64,000 bases of DNA from Guadua angustifolia (GCA_036346375.1 CM070500.1:83742437-83806436); one strand, 5' to 3'. Shown: positions 23,775 to 36,743, numbered from the stretch's first letter. The notes: a model not told the origin generated them from the letters alone. Translations and numbers: made by a program.

Positions 23775-24111
23775 GGTACCTGTTTGTTTCAGCTAGGGAT
23801 TATGAAAAGCAGTTTTTAAAAGTTGGAAGGGCAACAAACAGCAAGCTTTTAATCTAGATTATAACAATTTGGAGGCCAGATTGTAGCAATCCCACAATCC
23901 ACTCTTCCCCAGCTTTTCCTAGCTTTTTTTTTACAAAAGACCACAATACCCATCCAACTTCAACCAAAATTACCCACCATTGCCCCTAACTATAATCTGG
24001 ATTACCAAACAACCATGAGCTTTTCAACCTCCAGCTTTTTAACAATCCAGCTTTTACAATCTAGTTTTTAAAAGCTGCTTTCCACAATCCCCAGCTGAAA
24101 CAAACAGGGCC
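23775..24111. mobile_element. MITE with ~37-bp inverted ends (CCTGTTTGTTTCAGCT)
   Basis: The left end GGTACCTGTTTGTTTCAGCT continues to TTATGAAAAGCAG, and the right end is its inverted partner, finishing AAACAAACAGGGCC. 337 bp, no coding capacity. CCTGTTTGTTT ends are common in grass MITEs of hAT or PIF/Harbinger origin. No exact target-site duplication seen. Confidence 0.7.
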
Positions 24112-24329
24112 TTAGGGTATGCTTCGGAGCCTAGAAATTTTTTCCACTCATATTTTTTGGGCACAAAGAAAACCATTTGAATACCTCTGAAAAACTTTCC
24201 AGCTGTAAACTCCTCTGGATTCGTTTGGCTACAAGTTCACAGCACATCAAAAAAGAGAACACACAAAAGTTGTACCATGTTGTCATTCATCTTGACGCTC
24301 TTCAGCAGGCCATATCCCGTCATGTCAGA
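24112..24329 (-). pseudogene. Left flank of the CACTA element, possible interrupted exon
   Basis: On the minus strand the bases next to the CACTA end read SDMTGYGLLKSVKMNDNM, followed by a GT. Across the insertion, at 33575-33596, the same strand gives a CAG acceptor and an in-frame FPLNCT. Together this would make one ~76-nt exon split by the transposon. Family not recognised. The acceptor, donor and single open frame are suggestive only. Confidence 0.3.
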
Positions 24330-24343
24330 CGTCACTACAGGAA

Positions 24344-24715
24344 TCCCGAAAATTAACATCGGCCACAGGCCGACGTTAATTAGCCATTTGCCGACGTTAA
24401 TTACAATAAACGTCGGCAAATGGCTAATTAACGTCAGCCTCTGGCCCACGATAGTTAATCGATGTTAATTATGATAATTAACGTCGGCCAGATGTGGCCG
24501 ACGTTAATTACTGTCGTGCCTCGCTAATTAACGTCAGTATTTGTTGGGCCGATGTTAATTATTAATTAACATCGGTCAGAGCCCGACCGACGTTAATTAA
24601 CGTCGGTCTAGATGTGGCCGACATTAATTAGTCATTTGCCGGATTAATACAGGAATCCCGGAATTACTAATTAACGTCGGCTACCCCTAGGCCGACGTTA
24701 ATTATATATACCAGG
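24344..24715. repeat. CACTA left subterminal repeat array
   Basis: About a dozen copies of TAACGTCGGC or its complement GCCGACGTTA, often paired as hairpins around short spacers such as CACAGG or AGATGTG. A second copy of the terminal word ACAGGAATCCCG lies at about 24649-24660. Such motifs bind the element's own transposase. Confidence 0.9.
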
Positions 24716-25575
24716 GGCAACTTTTTCTCCTATTTTCATGTTTTGCCACACAATTCAATACATACAAACAAATCACATAATATAATCAACATTGACATCA
24801 TAATAATCAATCCAGCACAGAACATCCATATAATCCAGTACAGAACATCCATATAATCAAGTCATCGATTCATCATAATATCCAAATTGTCATAACATCC
24901 AAAAAAGACCAAAGTGACACAACTATCAAACAATCTACAACTATCAAATACATCCAAAGTCCAAATCGAATCATACACATCCAAAGTGACACAACTATCA
25001 AACAATCTACAACTACTGGCCGCCATCTGGATCATTGGAGTTCTGGTCGCTTAATCCGGAAGTAAAGAGCGCATTAACAAAGGTAGTTGCACCGTCGGTT
25101 CTCTACACAAGAAAATGCAAGATTAGACAATAATATAAGAATGAATGTACCATAAGGAAACAAGTAAGAAACGAACCGCCGGATCTGCAGGCTCTGCAGT
25201 CTTTGCGAAGCGTTAAAGTGAGTATCAGAAAACGGGTCCCATGTGCCGATGATCCCTACATAAGGCAACAATTATAGCTAGATTGATCAAATTTTACTAG
25301 ATTTACAAGTTTTGACAAAGTTTAGCTAAAAATTAGTAAGTGTAGCTATATTGAGTAAATTTAGCTACATTGACAAAGTTTAACTAGAACGGACCAAGTT
25401 TAGCAAAAATGAACTAAACATCGTTAAATTCATCAAACTTAACTCTAGAGATACTTAGTCTTGCTAGATTCGCTAAGTCTCGCTAGAAATGACTAAGTTT
25501 AGCTAGATTGACTAAATGTAGCTAGTTTGAACAAGATTAGGTATAACAAACTAATATTAGCTAGATTGACTAAAT

Positions 25576-27862
25576 TCAACTCGATTCACAATGTTTAGCA
25601 AGAATACCTGAGCTACATGAGGTGCCGGAGGATACATCCCCCAATGTGGCGGTGGTGGCGGCGACTGGAATGTTGGAAAGACAATGTTTTGCCCCATCGC
25701 CTGGAACATTACCTGCAAATACAATGTATAAGTATTTTGAATTAATAGATTCTCTAAATGCAATAGATTGAAGACTCGGACTTACTTGAATCGCCGATTG
25801 CTGTTGTGCATTGTATGAAGCGTAGTACTCTTGCTGCGCCCTTGCATAATCATCATGTTGGCGCAGCTCCTCACGCAGCCTAGCAAGCTCCAACTCCTGC
25901 TCTGAGGGGCGACGGCTACCAACCCCCGAGCTCCGGGACGAAGAAGATCCCCGCTCAGCTCGCACCTCCACCGAGTCGATCACTCCAGTGAACATGGAGT
26001 ACCTTCAAAATGCGTGACCACAAAGGCTTGAGCACTTCAAATTATGACTTCATGAAATTTTAGAAGGTATGACATCTCACCGTCCATGCTTCTTGCCGCC
26101 TCCACTAGCATGCACAGCTACGCCGTCAATCGGTTCCTTCTTCCAATCATAGTCTTCACCATGGCGCTTGACCATTTCCTCGCCATATTTCTCCTACATA
26201 ACCAAATCAGACAATTTAAATGGGAGCGCAAATCAAACAACTTAATTTGAATTGGATCAAAATTGTGACCACTAACCGGTAGATCAATAGTTGTCATTTG
26301 CCGCAATTTCGTCGGTGTGTCGGATCTCGACCTTTATGACCTTCCACGTACACTTCAATATCACTTTCGGTGAACACCGCTCCGAGTAGCTCAGAGACAT
26401 AAGTTAGGTGCATACATATACTTGGTAACATGTATTTTGCAAAAGATTGCTACGGCGGACTTACCATGCGCTTAGTTTTACGCATATGTCCATCGGCGCC
26501 ATACGTGTGCTTTGATTCTTTGCCTCGGCAGTCTCGGTTCTTTTTTGACTTGGCGATGAACTCAGGTGAAGCCCAATGCCGAGCAAAGAGCCTGGTAAGC
26601 TTCTAGACGGTCCCCCAACCATGGAATCATGACCTGCACAAAGATATTAATACATTAAAACAACATTACCAAGAAACGTTAAACTCAAATAGCTCCAATA
26701 TGCCAATTACCTGCCCGTACTCATCCTCGGTCAAGTAACTTTCTGAAGACCCGCGAGTCCTGTTAATCCGTTGCCCTTTAACAGACTTCAAGTAAAGATT
26801 TGTTGCTTGAATCCGAGCATTAGACAATGCATCTTTGGTCACCCGACATGCATTTACGTGGAAAACTCTACGAGCATGCTCCATGTCTGCACCGTCAACC
26901 AAACGGTAACGCTTCTGCAATTGTTCATCACAAAGAATAGTTAGAATAGTAAAGAATCAACAGTTGAACCAATACTAACTGGCACAGAGAATCTTACCCA
27001 AAAGTCACTCCAAAATGCCCCCTGAGCATTCAAGTGCTCGGCATTAGGAGTAAGCAGGTAATGATCCCAACTAGTAGCAACAAATCGCTCGCCATTGTTA
27101 CCTATGACCAACCCGGGGTAGTGCAAACGGCAGAGGTTACCTAGCACGTAGTTAACCTGTCTATGGTGTCCTCTGCTGTCAAACCCCGAGTCATCCCATG
27201 AACTGCAAGACATATAAATGATATAGTTCTAGTTCGGAAAGAAATGAAATAAGACATGCATGGTTTATAAAATACAAACCTATCGCCAACAGGTGTGATC
27301 ACAACCTTGTCCTCCTCCCGTCTCTGGTATTTGGAGGCGCGACAATATGGCTCCTCCTAAACCTCAAAGGGCTCCTAGTAGAACCCTCGGTCGTATCCCC
27401 ACCCATTGGATCCTCTTCTCGACCTGCATCATCCCCTTGGCCCACATCGGCCTCTTGATCCTCATCGATCCCACCTACAACAACAATAATAATGAATGAA
27501 TAAAGAAGATAATAATCAATTAAATTAAGAGAATATAACATTCTAGTTTACGCATCAACATCCATGGCGCAGACCACTTCTTCCTCCGACGATGTCTCAT
27601 CCTGCGAAATAATACAAGACAGTTATATTTATGTCATATTTATGTTTTGACACAAAGTACACATCAAAAGCTTAGTTACCTCTCCACTCTGCAAAGCAAC
27701 ACTACGACTCTGCAACTCAGGATCTACTTAACTCAACAAAGCACGCCGTCTACTTGCGCTTGAAGCGCTACCCTGAAACAAGGCCTCCTCGTCGCGCGAA
27801 CTACTGGACTTCCTCCTACCACCGAGGAATCCCTTCGCCAGCTGCTTCATCGATCGGGGCAT
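25576..27862 (-). pseudogene. CACTA second gene (Transposase_24 / En-Spm-like protein), multi-exon
   Basis: Accessory transposase protein, DNA-binding in En/Spm-type elements. A likely start is the ATG at 27862 (MPRSMKQLAKGFLGGRRK). An acidic exon lies near 27476-27283 (GGIDEDQEADVGQGDD...). The conserved domain is spread over pieces at 27204-27003 (LHYPGLV, then WVRF), 26915-26711 (FHVNACRVTKDALSNARIQA, with NRTRGSSESYLTEDE) and 26630-26460 (WASPEFIAKSKKNR). It ends in a charged coiled coil at about 25930-25790 (EQELELARLREELRQHDDY). Pieces are separated by GT-AG-like introns. Exon ends were not resolved, and some frameshifts may be sequencing error. Confidence 0.75.
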
Positions 27863-27973
27863 TCTGTTGAAAAAAAATATCAAGTTAGTACAACAACAAT
27901 AATAATGAATGAATGAACAAGATAATAAACACACAAAATTAGAGAATTAAAAACAGAAATTTAAATTTACTTG

Positions 27974-30900
27974 TCAAAATTCATCAATGTCACGATGATG
28001 TAGTCTCCTTCTTTCTAAGGGACGATATGTTACTTTTTTCTTGATTGGTTGTCTTTTCCGTTTCTTAGGAATCGTTATATCTCCACGGTCTCCGACTAAA
28101 GAATCGAGACCTGGACCAGTCTCTATGTCAAAAGTGCTTGGCAATTCTTCATCTTGGAAAACCTCAGCAACCTCCATGGCCTCTAGCTGGCTATCAAGGT
28201 AACCAACATCACCAGGAGTATGTAACCGTTCTCGGGGATTCACTTTGTACACAACCCACCAAGCACTCAGTCTTGTGCATGGATATGGCATATAATACAC
28301 CTGCTCAACTTGGTGAGCAAGGATAAAATTGTCATAGCCATGTAGTTGTTCGTTGTGTTTGACTTCTACCATCCCATACTGGTTTTGATGAGTCCCATGT
28401 TTGCTATCAAACCAAACACAATCGAAAAAGACTACTTTGAGCTCCTTATTCCCTGCAAACTTGAACTCGAGGATGTTTTGAATGATTCCATAGAAATTTG
28501 TTTCGATCCCTTGTGCATCGATTGCCCTAGTTACAACTCCAGTATTTGTTGTGGCCACAAGGGGACGACCAGCTTCAAATTTGGTTGAACGGAATCGAAA
28601 CCCGTTCACGTCGTATCGCCCATAGCTTTTAATAGTTACGCGGCCATATGATAGCTGAAGCAAGTCCTCATGGACGTTTCCATATTTCACGCACTGCCAA
28701 CAAAATATGATTCGAAGTTGTATAAGATTTATAATATATTGAAACGTAACATTATAAAATATTATAGGATGTGAAGGTGTTACATGATCTTGGAACCAAG
28801 TGATGAAATTAGGACCCCCATTTATTCCATCCCGACGCATCGTATTAAGTTGCTTGGCAGTTGGTTGACGAATAGGCGTCGATTACGCTTATCGAATTCA
28901 CTTTGTAAATGAAAGCGTAAATGGGTACATAAATGAATGATGTCTTGGCGGCATAGCTTGATTGACATGTACAAAGTAGCGATTACGTGAAATATTGTTC
29001 CATCTCTTCCATATTGGAGTACATATGCAACAAAAGTGACCTCTTTTCTTCGAAGTGTAATAATAAGCGATTGCAACTACCAGCAGTAGTGCCTCTCCAT
29101 GGAAAATCATGAGGTCACTACAAGGTGTCTCTTCATCTACATGGTACCGCATCGTGGGAGCATTGACTTTGTGTTCCTCTCGCAAAGTATACACTCGAGA
29201 AGTATGATATCTTTTTAAAAAAATGCTTCGCAATGCACCTTTCAACTCTTGCCTTATTGCCAACCATAGCTCGAAGTTTCTTTAGAGCTCTTTCAATGTG
29301 ATACATCCACCTATCTTGAGCAGGGCCACCTACCTTAGCTTCAGAAGGTAGATGAACAAGTAGATGTTGCATTGGATTGAAGAAACCCGGAGGAATATTT
29401 TTCCATCTTGCATACAAGCCTTGGTATCTCTTTCTCCAACTTCTCCATCGTGTCTTCGATATTTCTTTAGCACATAATTGTCTATAGAAATAACTTAGCT
29501 CACCTAGCACCTTCCACACATTATCATTAAGATACCTCTGAAACATTACAGTGAGTCTTTCCATTATTATGTGGTAATCGTGGCTCTTCAACCCATTTAG
29601 CTTCACCGTCTTCACATTCACAAATTCGTCTCAATCCATTGCGTAACCATCGGAAATTTCAATTTCTTCATCCACCTCAACACTTTTTTTTTCTTTAGGT
29701 TTAAGGCAAAATGGTAGCGCGTGGCTTACCCCCCGCCGGTGAGCTCAAGTGTTGGCGATTCTGATCTCTGCTAAGTCTCTTGAGCCTTTAGGTTGTCTTT
29801 TGTCTTGTCCGTCATATCCATGCGTGCTTATAATGCTTTCACCAGCGTTACGTTCTCGATGCATGACATCAATGTTGTGCATCGAATCAAAACTTCGCAT
29901 ATGGGAGCTCCCATAATCCACAAATGTGTGTTCAGTTGTGCTCCTCTCCAAACCCTTCAAACCCATCTTCTTTCTCCACCAATTTACTCAACATATCAGC
30001 AATTTCTGGCCCAGTTAGACGTTTCGGCGGACCCTTTCTGACAACTGTGTCCTTACGGAAGGCATTCCTTTGAAGCCTAAAGGCGTGTCTCGAGGCGAAA
30101 TGCCTATGGCAATCGTCAATGTGATCTTTCCACCATTTACAAGGCGAAAACAATCGATTATGCGAACCCAGATCGGACATGTCAAATTTTCATGCGACTC
30201 GGCCGGCAAAAATACCATAGGCCATGAAATCATGGGCCAGACCATAAATATGCAACACGAAGGTTGAATTTCTATTTCTTGTAGCGATCATATGCCTCTA
30301 CCCCATCCATAATTTTTTCACTCTTGATCAAGGGTTTGAGCATCACATTGAGGCGCTTTCCGGGATATTCGGGGCGGTATGATGAGGTGCAGAACATAAA
30401 CTCATATTTCATGCAAAGGGAAGGTGGAAGGTTGTATGGAATAGCAAAGGCGGCCAAGACGAGTATGATGCGGCGGTTGTGTTGAAAGGCGTGAAACCAT
30501 CGGCCGCCAACCCAATCGCGAACATTTCTCGCATCCCTCGCAAAGTCCTCGTCAAAGCTATCTAGAGCCTTCCATGCCTCACTATCGGCAGGTGCACCAT
30601 TACTCTGTCGTTCTCACGCACACCTTCTTTATGCCACCTCATGTGCACGCACTTCGTTTTGAGATAAACAACCGCTTGACCTAGGTGCGAGGCATGTACC
30701 AAAGTTGCTTGTGTGCAACATCGGTCGTTAATTTTCACCTTCTTCGTTCACCACCTCGACAAATCTTGGTTTTTTACACACTAAGCAATGCTTCTCTTTC
30801 TTATGCTCCTTCGAGAAAAGCATGCGCTTATCCTTGCACACATCAATCTTCTCATACTTCATCCGAGACCGGACAACAACTTCTTAGGCGGTACATGTCT

Positions 30901-31470
30901 CTAGGCATCTTATGATTCATGGCGAAGTATATCGAGATCAATTCCACGAGATCATTGTAACAATTATTGGAAAAGAAATACTTGGACTTAATGGCCATGA
31001 GGCAGCGTCACAAAAGCAAAATTGGGTCACTTTAGGTGTGTTCGCAATGACTCTTGAAGCTTTAAGTAGCTCAAAGAACTCCCGAACCTCACGTGTTGGT
31101 GGATCCTCCGAGTCTGGTTAATCTCTGAATGCAAAGCTTCTAACATCTCATCCATCCTATCACCGCCCGCCCTATCATCTTCCTCTTCAACCGCAACTTG
31201 AGGTCCTTGAGCACGTGACTCACCATGATGTACCCACAACTCAAAGCTTGGCATGAAACCGAACCGACACAAAGTGCGAGACATCGATTTCTTGTCCCGA
31301 GGGTGGAAATTACGGCACTTGCTGCATGGGCACTTCACCTTAATGATACTAGACATAGAGAAAGCACTGGACGACAAAAGCGGTAGCCTTGACCGTCCAC
31401 TCATTCGAGTGAGCCCCACTTTTCTCCCAACCTTCATACATCCATCGGCGATGCGTCACCCATACTTGAG
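27974..31470 (-). pseudogene. CACTA TNP2-like transposase
   Basis: Cuts and moves the element by binding its ends. Order on the minus strand: transposase-associated domain near 31450-31230 (WMYEGWEKSG in one frame, then VKCPCSKCRNF and CRFGFMPSFELWVHHGE in the next); the tnp2/Transposase_21 core at about 30590-29750 (DSEAWKALDSFDEDFARD, IGLAADGFTPFN, then AFAIPYNLPPSLCMKYEF after a one-base shift); a DUF4218 domain at 29621-29250 (LNGLKSHDYHIIMERL, KTRWRSWRKRYQ); and a DUF4216 domain at 28620-28230 (VVFFDCVWFDSKHGTHQNQ). The last frame stops at 27974. Frames change several times and at least one intron (about 28,700-28,840) is likely. Domain order is that of plant TNP2 proteins. Activity cannot be judged. 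Confidence 0.85.
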
Positions 31471-31479
31471 GCTATATAG

Positions 31480-33400
31480 GTTAAATCAACAGATTATAAG
31501 GTTCATTTTGTTTCTATATATCACGACCCTACATCTATAGGAAAGGATATGTCCTAAACCCACCCAAGAGTGGTCGACAAAGCGTGGATTTATAGCGAGC
31601 ACTGTGTAGAGTTCGAATGAAATTTAAGAACATAACCCGTTGTTCTCCACACGCCGGGATATGGTGCGAGGGAGAACAACAGGTTATGACGCCGAAATTT
31701 CATTACACTCGTGGCTCAAATCATAAATACCGCACTTTGTCATCCACTCGAGGTTATCAAAAAAGGATACTACGGACCGCACATCTCACATGTGACACAT
31801 GTGAGACATCCGATCGAAATGGGTGGCGCATAGGTTTCGTGACACTATGTGATTTGAAATCAAAAATAAAAATCTGACGATAATCGATTACTCAAATATA
31901 TATTTATAAGCACGGAATGGATATATAAATTTTAAAAAAACATGTGACAAATCAATATATCAAATTTATCTATGTATTTAACTGTTAGATGTTGGCATCG
32001 ACTTGTCATCTCAACCAACAAAAAAGATCTTCTCCTGTATAATATTTCCACAAAATGCTAATTATGTGTCCTAAGTTAAGAGTATTGTTTGATGCATTTT
32101 GTTTGGTAAAACTGTACGAGTTGAACTTATAGGATATCTTCTAAACCATTCTTTGACTATTCCACCCAACGCCATATCACAAAAAAACTAAGAAACAAGA
32201 AGTTATCATTGCCACTGCAACCACATATGTATATGACTAGTTTGATGACATAAAATTATGGCTATCCAGACTGCTATATTTACCAAAACATTTGCGGGAG
32301 TTGACTATCTAGAGATAAATCACAAGCTCCATACCGCAACCAGTGAGATGATTTTCGGAAAGTGGCAGTACTCTGATTAAACAAGCATAAAAATGGTGAT
32401 GATCAGTAATATCGACTATTCAGATAACTCATTAGTCAATTCACTTTTGCTTCTTCAACCGAAAGATTTGACATAAATAGCATGTATCCATGAAAACCTA
32501 GACAAAGATTCAAGAGAGATGACTAGGTGATTTGATCTGAGCTTCAATTCTGTTGCATCGGTGAGCTATGTTTGCAAACTTGAATATTATTTTGTTGTTC
32601 ATGCATGCGTAAGATGTGCAAAGACAAAGCCCTTCATCCTCTTGCGCACAACCGGTCTGAACAAATCTGTTGTGCAATGTTTACTAGCACCCCATTTTTC
32701 GAACTCTTTACACCCATAACAACAATTGTCCTTAGGATGGCTACGTGCTGCAACCTATTACGAGCAGTTGTTGTGCATTGACTTCACTAGCACCCCGAAT
32801 TATTTACACCCATAACAACAATCTTCAACCAATCAAAGACAAAACCACATCACCAAAACCCCATCCCAAAACCTCATCACGACACAGACTTCTATTAACT
32901 TCGAACACGAAACCTCTCCTCTTCACAATACATTCACAAGTTAAACCAATCTTTTAAACATCACATTGATATTTTCTAGCACAAGCACAATGATATTATC
33001 TAGAAACAAAAGAAAAAAGCACATTGATATTTTCTAGAAACAAAAGGACAACTGGTTGCTTTGCTTACATACCCGAAGCCTGAACTGGGCGGGTTGGCGA
33101 GGCGTGGGCGGGTCCGACGAGGGACTGCAGGTCGGGCAGGCATGGTGAGGGCAGCGGCAGGTCCGACGAGGTGGGCGGCGCCGAAGCGGCAGGGGCCGGC
33201 AGGTGTGCGGCCACAGAGCTGCGATCAGTAGGGCACGCGGCGGTCGGGCAGAGGGCGAAGCGAAGCCAGGCAGAAGCGGTAGGCCTTGATCGGGGTAGGA
33301 GCGCAGTGCGGGCGGGATGGCGTCAGTAGCGGAAGATTTGTCGATTAGGCGTGAAGGCGAGCGAAAAGCGGACTTATGGTCGGCCAAATTGCGTCGGCGG
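31480..33400. other. CACTA interior between transposase start and right end
   Basis: Mostly AT-rich with no protein text (31.5 to 33.0 kb), then a GC-rich island at 33060-33370. This lies upstream of the minus-strand transposase gene, so it probably holds its promoter and 5' UTR. A 117-codon minus-strand frame in the island is compositionally biased (Arg, Pro, Ser, Ala) and matches no family I know. Confidence 0.45.
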
Positions 33401-33560
33401 GACTTTAGGCGGCGTTAATTAACTAATTACCGTCGGCCATTTAGGGCCGACGTTAATTAATTAATTAACGTTGGTCACCTGTTGGCCGACGTTAATTAAT
33501 TAATTACCGTCAGCTTAGTCTTGGGCCGACGTTAATTAATATGGACGACGTTAATTTCCC
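33400..33560. repeat. CACTA right subterminal repeat array
   Basis: Four or five GCCGACGTTAATTAA units alternate with ACCGTCGGCC-like inverted units. Same motif as the left array, in mirror arrangement. A partial copy follows the A segment at 39239-39349 and another precedes the C segment at 49276-49407. Confidence 0.9.
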
Positions 33561-34437
33561 TGTTTCCTGTAGTGCGTGCAATTCAAAGGAAATCCTGAAC
33601 ATGGATCATACAACTATAAATCAAGCTGTCAGGTATGCAATCTACTTATGAAGCTGCAAGAGATAAAACAAAACAAATTTAAGCTGAAAACAACTAAATA
33701 TGGATCATACTACTGTAAATCCTTGATCCAAGCACACCTGAACCAATGGAAATCAAAGAAAATTCTTCCTCACAATTCACCACACAATGCCTACATTCAC
33801 AAACATCTCCCTAAACAAAATAGAACAAAAAAAAGCTTGCTTTGATCAATAATCTCATGACATCAACCCTTGCTCCCTTGCTGAAAATGTTGTTCCAAAA
33901 AATCACATTACCTTGATAATCACAAATTTTCTTGATATATACCACATTCAAACTGTGATGATGAATCCATTTCATAAACTAATCAAGTTCATTAACACAA
34001 CATAACATAGATCATGGTCAATAACACTGACTTGTTCCTTCTTACATCAAAATAAGACACATGTATCCACACAAACATTTGTCATGAGAAACATTAATAA
34101 AAATCATTGCTCTGTCATGCATTGTCTCAACTCTCAACATAACTGGAGATATGTATTCAGCCAATGTGAACTTCAGCTCCTTAGTTGATAAATGCAAGAA
34201 CTACATGTTTGTAGGCGATATGCTAACCTAAAATACAAGTATATCACAATCACAAACTCGTTATGCAGGTACATGAAACAAGCAATCCTAAAACTGAAAT
34301 ATTCAAACATGAACAAAAGCAAGCATATCCTAATTGCCACACTATTAGAGGCATCTTTACTTTCTTACCATGATTCACTCGCTAAATACAAGTGCACCAT
34401 GGACCTTAATTCACACACACACACACACAATATATTT

Positions 34438-34518
34438 ATTTAAGTGGTATATTAGAGGTGGGAGTATGTACTCCCGGGAGTACGGAAAAGGCTTCCTATA
34501 TATATAGATGTATGTGTA

Positions 34519-34558
<40 letters not shown>

Positions 34559-34718
34559 CACATACATATATATACATACATACATATACATACATACATA
34601 TATATATATACATATATATGTATATATATATATATGTATATATATACATATATATATATGAAAATGATTCCATACTCTTGAGTGTATTTACTCCCACCTC
34701 TAATATACCGTTTAAATG
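34438..34718. mobile_element. MITE with a (TA)n/(CA)n core, copy A
   Basis: Inverted ends AAGTGGTATATTAGAGGTGG and its partner at 34685-34716 flank a core of TATATA, CACACA and CATACA runs. A further direct copy of the end lies at 34978-35014, so two elements sharing an arm, or a composite, are present. The same arrangement is seen at 41365-41640 and 50262-50525. The microsatellite core gives false Tyr/Ile-rich reading frames. Confidence 0.7.
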
Positions 34719-35014
34719 ATGTTGTTATACCTCTTTATCCTTTTGAGTATACTCTAATACTAATTATAAGATACTTTAAAGTGAATTCCACGAAAAATTT
34801 CATGAAAGTCCACCCTTTATAGCAATATTTGTTTATATATTCCTTTTACATATGGAAAAGGGTATATAGTAAAAAAAATAAAGGGTTCTCATGAAATTTT
34901 TTCAACCGTGTTGCATTGGAATATCTTAGAATTATTATTGGAGTATACCGAAAGTGATAAAAGAGTATAAAGCGTTCATTTAAGTGGTATATTAGAGGTG
35001 GGAGTATGTACTCC

Positions 35015-36429
35015 GAACCATGCAACGCGCTAATTAGCACAAACGGACTGCCAGCTACATGGCCAAAACCAACTAGTTAATGCATTTGTAGTTTGTACAT
35101 AAAGATGTTTTTTCATTATTTTAGGCATAAATTTTTATTGGTAGCTCTGATTCACGAACGGTTTTTACCAGTAGCTTACTACTGATGAGACCAATATGTT
35201 GATATAAGTCTCGATAATATATACCATATGAATCAGATTTTACTATTTATATACATACACTTTACTATCGATAATCGTAGATTTTACTATCTGAACCTTT
35301 TGCATGATAGTAAAATCTATATATATACTGATGATAGTAAATTAGAATGCATTTGGCAATAACTTTAGAATAAATTCATCACATGGCTATAATACACTCT
35401 TGTAAGATTCGGTAGTACAATATAAAGACGTAACGATGAATTGAAGTACATTTGGCAATAAATTTTGACAAGTATGTTAGGCTTCTTACTTACTACCGCA
35501 CGATTCCGTGAATCTCCATTCTTTCTTATACTACCAAAACTAAACTACTACTAGCTTAAACAAAGGCAGAATAGCCACAATGAATGGACGCATGCTATTG
35601 CTAGCACACACACACTTATATCTTGCAGCTAGCTAACATGGAGGCGAAGACGTCGGCTAGCTAGATGGATGGATGGAGCTGCATGTACATATATATGTGG
35701 CATATGCGGATTGTTGTCAAGTCGTGCAAGGAAGCCGAGCTTATATATATGTTTCGTCAAAAACAATGTATCGGGCAAGTCGGTATCGACTATATATAGA
35801 ATGTTGTATAGATCAAATAGTGAAAGCAAAAGCATAATGAACTCATGTTTTACTAGAGAAAGTAAACAATCTTGTTGTTTAGTAAAATATAGTTACTAAA
35901 TTTTTAGTAATATGCGTTCAGCTAAAAGCGTAGTTACTAAATGTTTTTCTTGTTGGATTGACTAAACGTTTTCTTGACATAACTACATGCGATTAGTAAA
36001 ATATAATAATATGCGATTCGGTTAACATAAGTCGCAATCAAATATAGTAATATGCGGTTCGCTAAAGAAATGAATTAATAAATGATAGTAAAACATAACA
36101 CATCATGTCGAGAAGCTGTAGTAAAAATATAACATATTGTGCCATCATTTCATAGAAAATACGTCTATGACCATTATGCGGTTCCGGTATATAATAGTAA
36201 ATTTAAGCTATTCAAATCGTAATGCTACACAATAGGCATGGTAAAATTTGTCAATCTGTTTGCATTTGTAATGTAGTAATTACTGTTTATTCATCTAGTA
36301 ACAGTATCCAAATGAAATAGTAACCGAGCCATACATTACTACCTTATTTACTACATTTTACTATAAGACAACAAGATGGAATTACTTGAATCAGTAAGGC
36401 AGTCAAACCACTAAAAAAATGTGTTTTTG
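35015..36429. other. AT-rich non-coding part of the host segment
   Basis: No gene seen. Near 35095-35240 lies a single diverged arm of the palindromic element found at 36430-36743 (TAGTTTGTACAT, ATTCACGAACGG, ATATAAGTCTCG). The remainder is rich in TAGTAAA/TTTACTA words. Confidence 0.5.
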
Positions 36430-36743
36430 TAGTTTGTACATGTATTTGTTTGTTCTTTATTTTAGCCATAACTTTTTATTCGTAGCTTCGATTCACGAAC
36501 AATTTTTATCAGTAGATTACTCACGACGAGAGGAACAAAATAATATAAGTCTCGCTAATTAATAAACAGTAAATTGATGTTCATTTGTAGAAAAATTTAA
36601 TTTATGCGAAGTTTATTACCGAAACTTATATTATGTTGTTCCTCTCATCGTCAGTAATCTATCAGTGAAATTCGTTCGTGAATTGGAGCTGCGAATAAAA
36701 AGTTATAACTAAACAAAGAAAAAACAGATTCATATACAAACTA
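36430..36743. mobile_element. Palindromic (foldback-like) MITE
   Basis: Two arms of about 125 bp, starting TAGTTTGTACATG and ending CATATACAAACTA, are imperfect inverted copies: GATTCACGAAC against GTTCGTGAATT, and GAGAGGAACAAAATAATATA against its partner. They are separated by about 65 bp. Also present in copies B (about 43312-43604) and C (about 52235-52533). Confidence 0.75.

Larger units (their letters stand above)
24333..33574 (-). mobile_element. CACTA (En/Spm) DNA transposon with complete ends
   Basis: Left end CACTACAGGAATCCCG, right end TTTCCTGTAGTG: the CACTACAGGAA ends are inverted partners. CGT flanks it at 24330-24332 and 33575-33577, the 3-bp duplication expected of CACTA elements. 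Both ends carry arrays of TAACGTCGGC words in both orientations (transposase-binding subterminal repeats). Inside, on the minus strand, are a TNP2-like transposase (31.4 to 28.0 kb) and a second gene with a Transposase_24-like domain (27.9 to 25.6 kb). 9,242 bp. Confidence 0.95.

Noticed and set aside
33034..33387. 117-codon minus-strand frame in the GC-rich island of the CACTA element
   Set aside because: Biased composition (Arg, Pro, Ser) and position upstream of the transposase fit a promoter/5' UTR better than a gene.
34411..34697. Tyr/Ile-rich reading frames on both strands (also at 41380-41815 and 50234-50534)
   Set aside because: They are translations of (TA)n, (CA)n and (CATA)n microsatellites.
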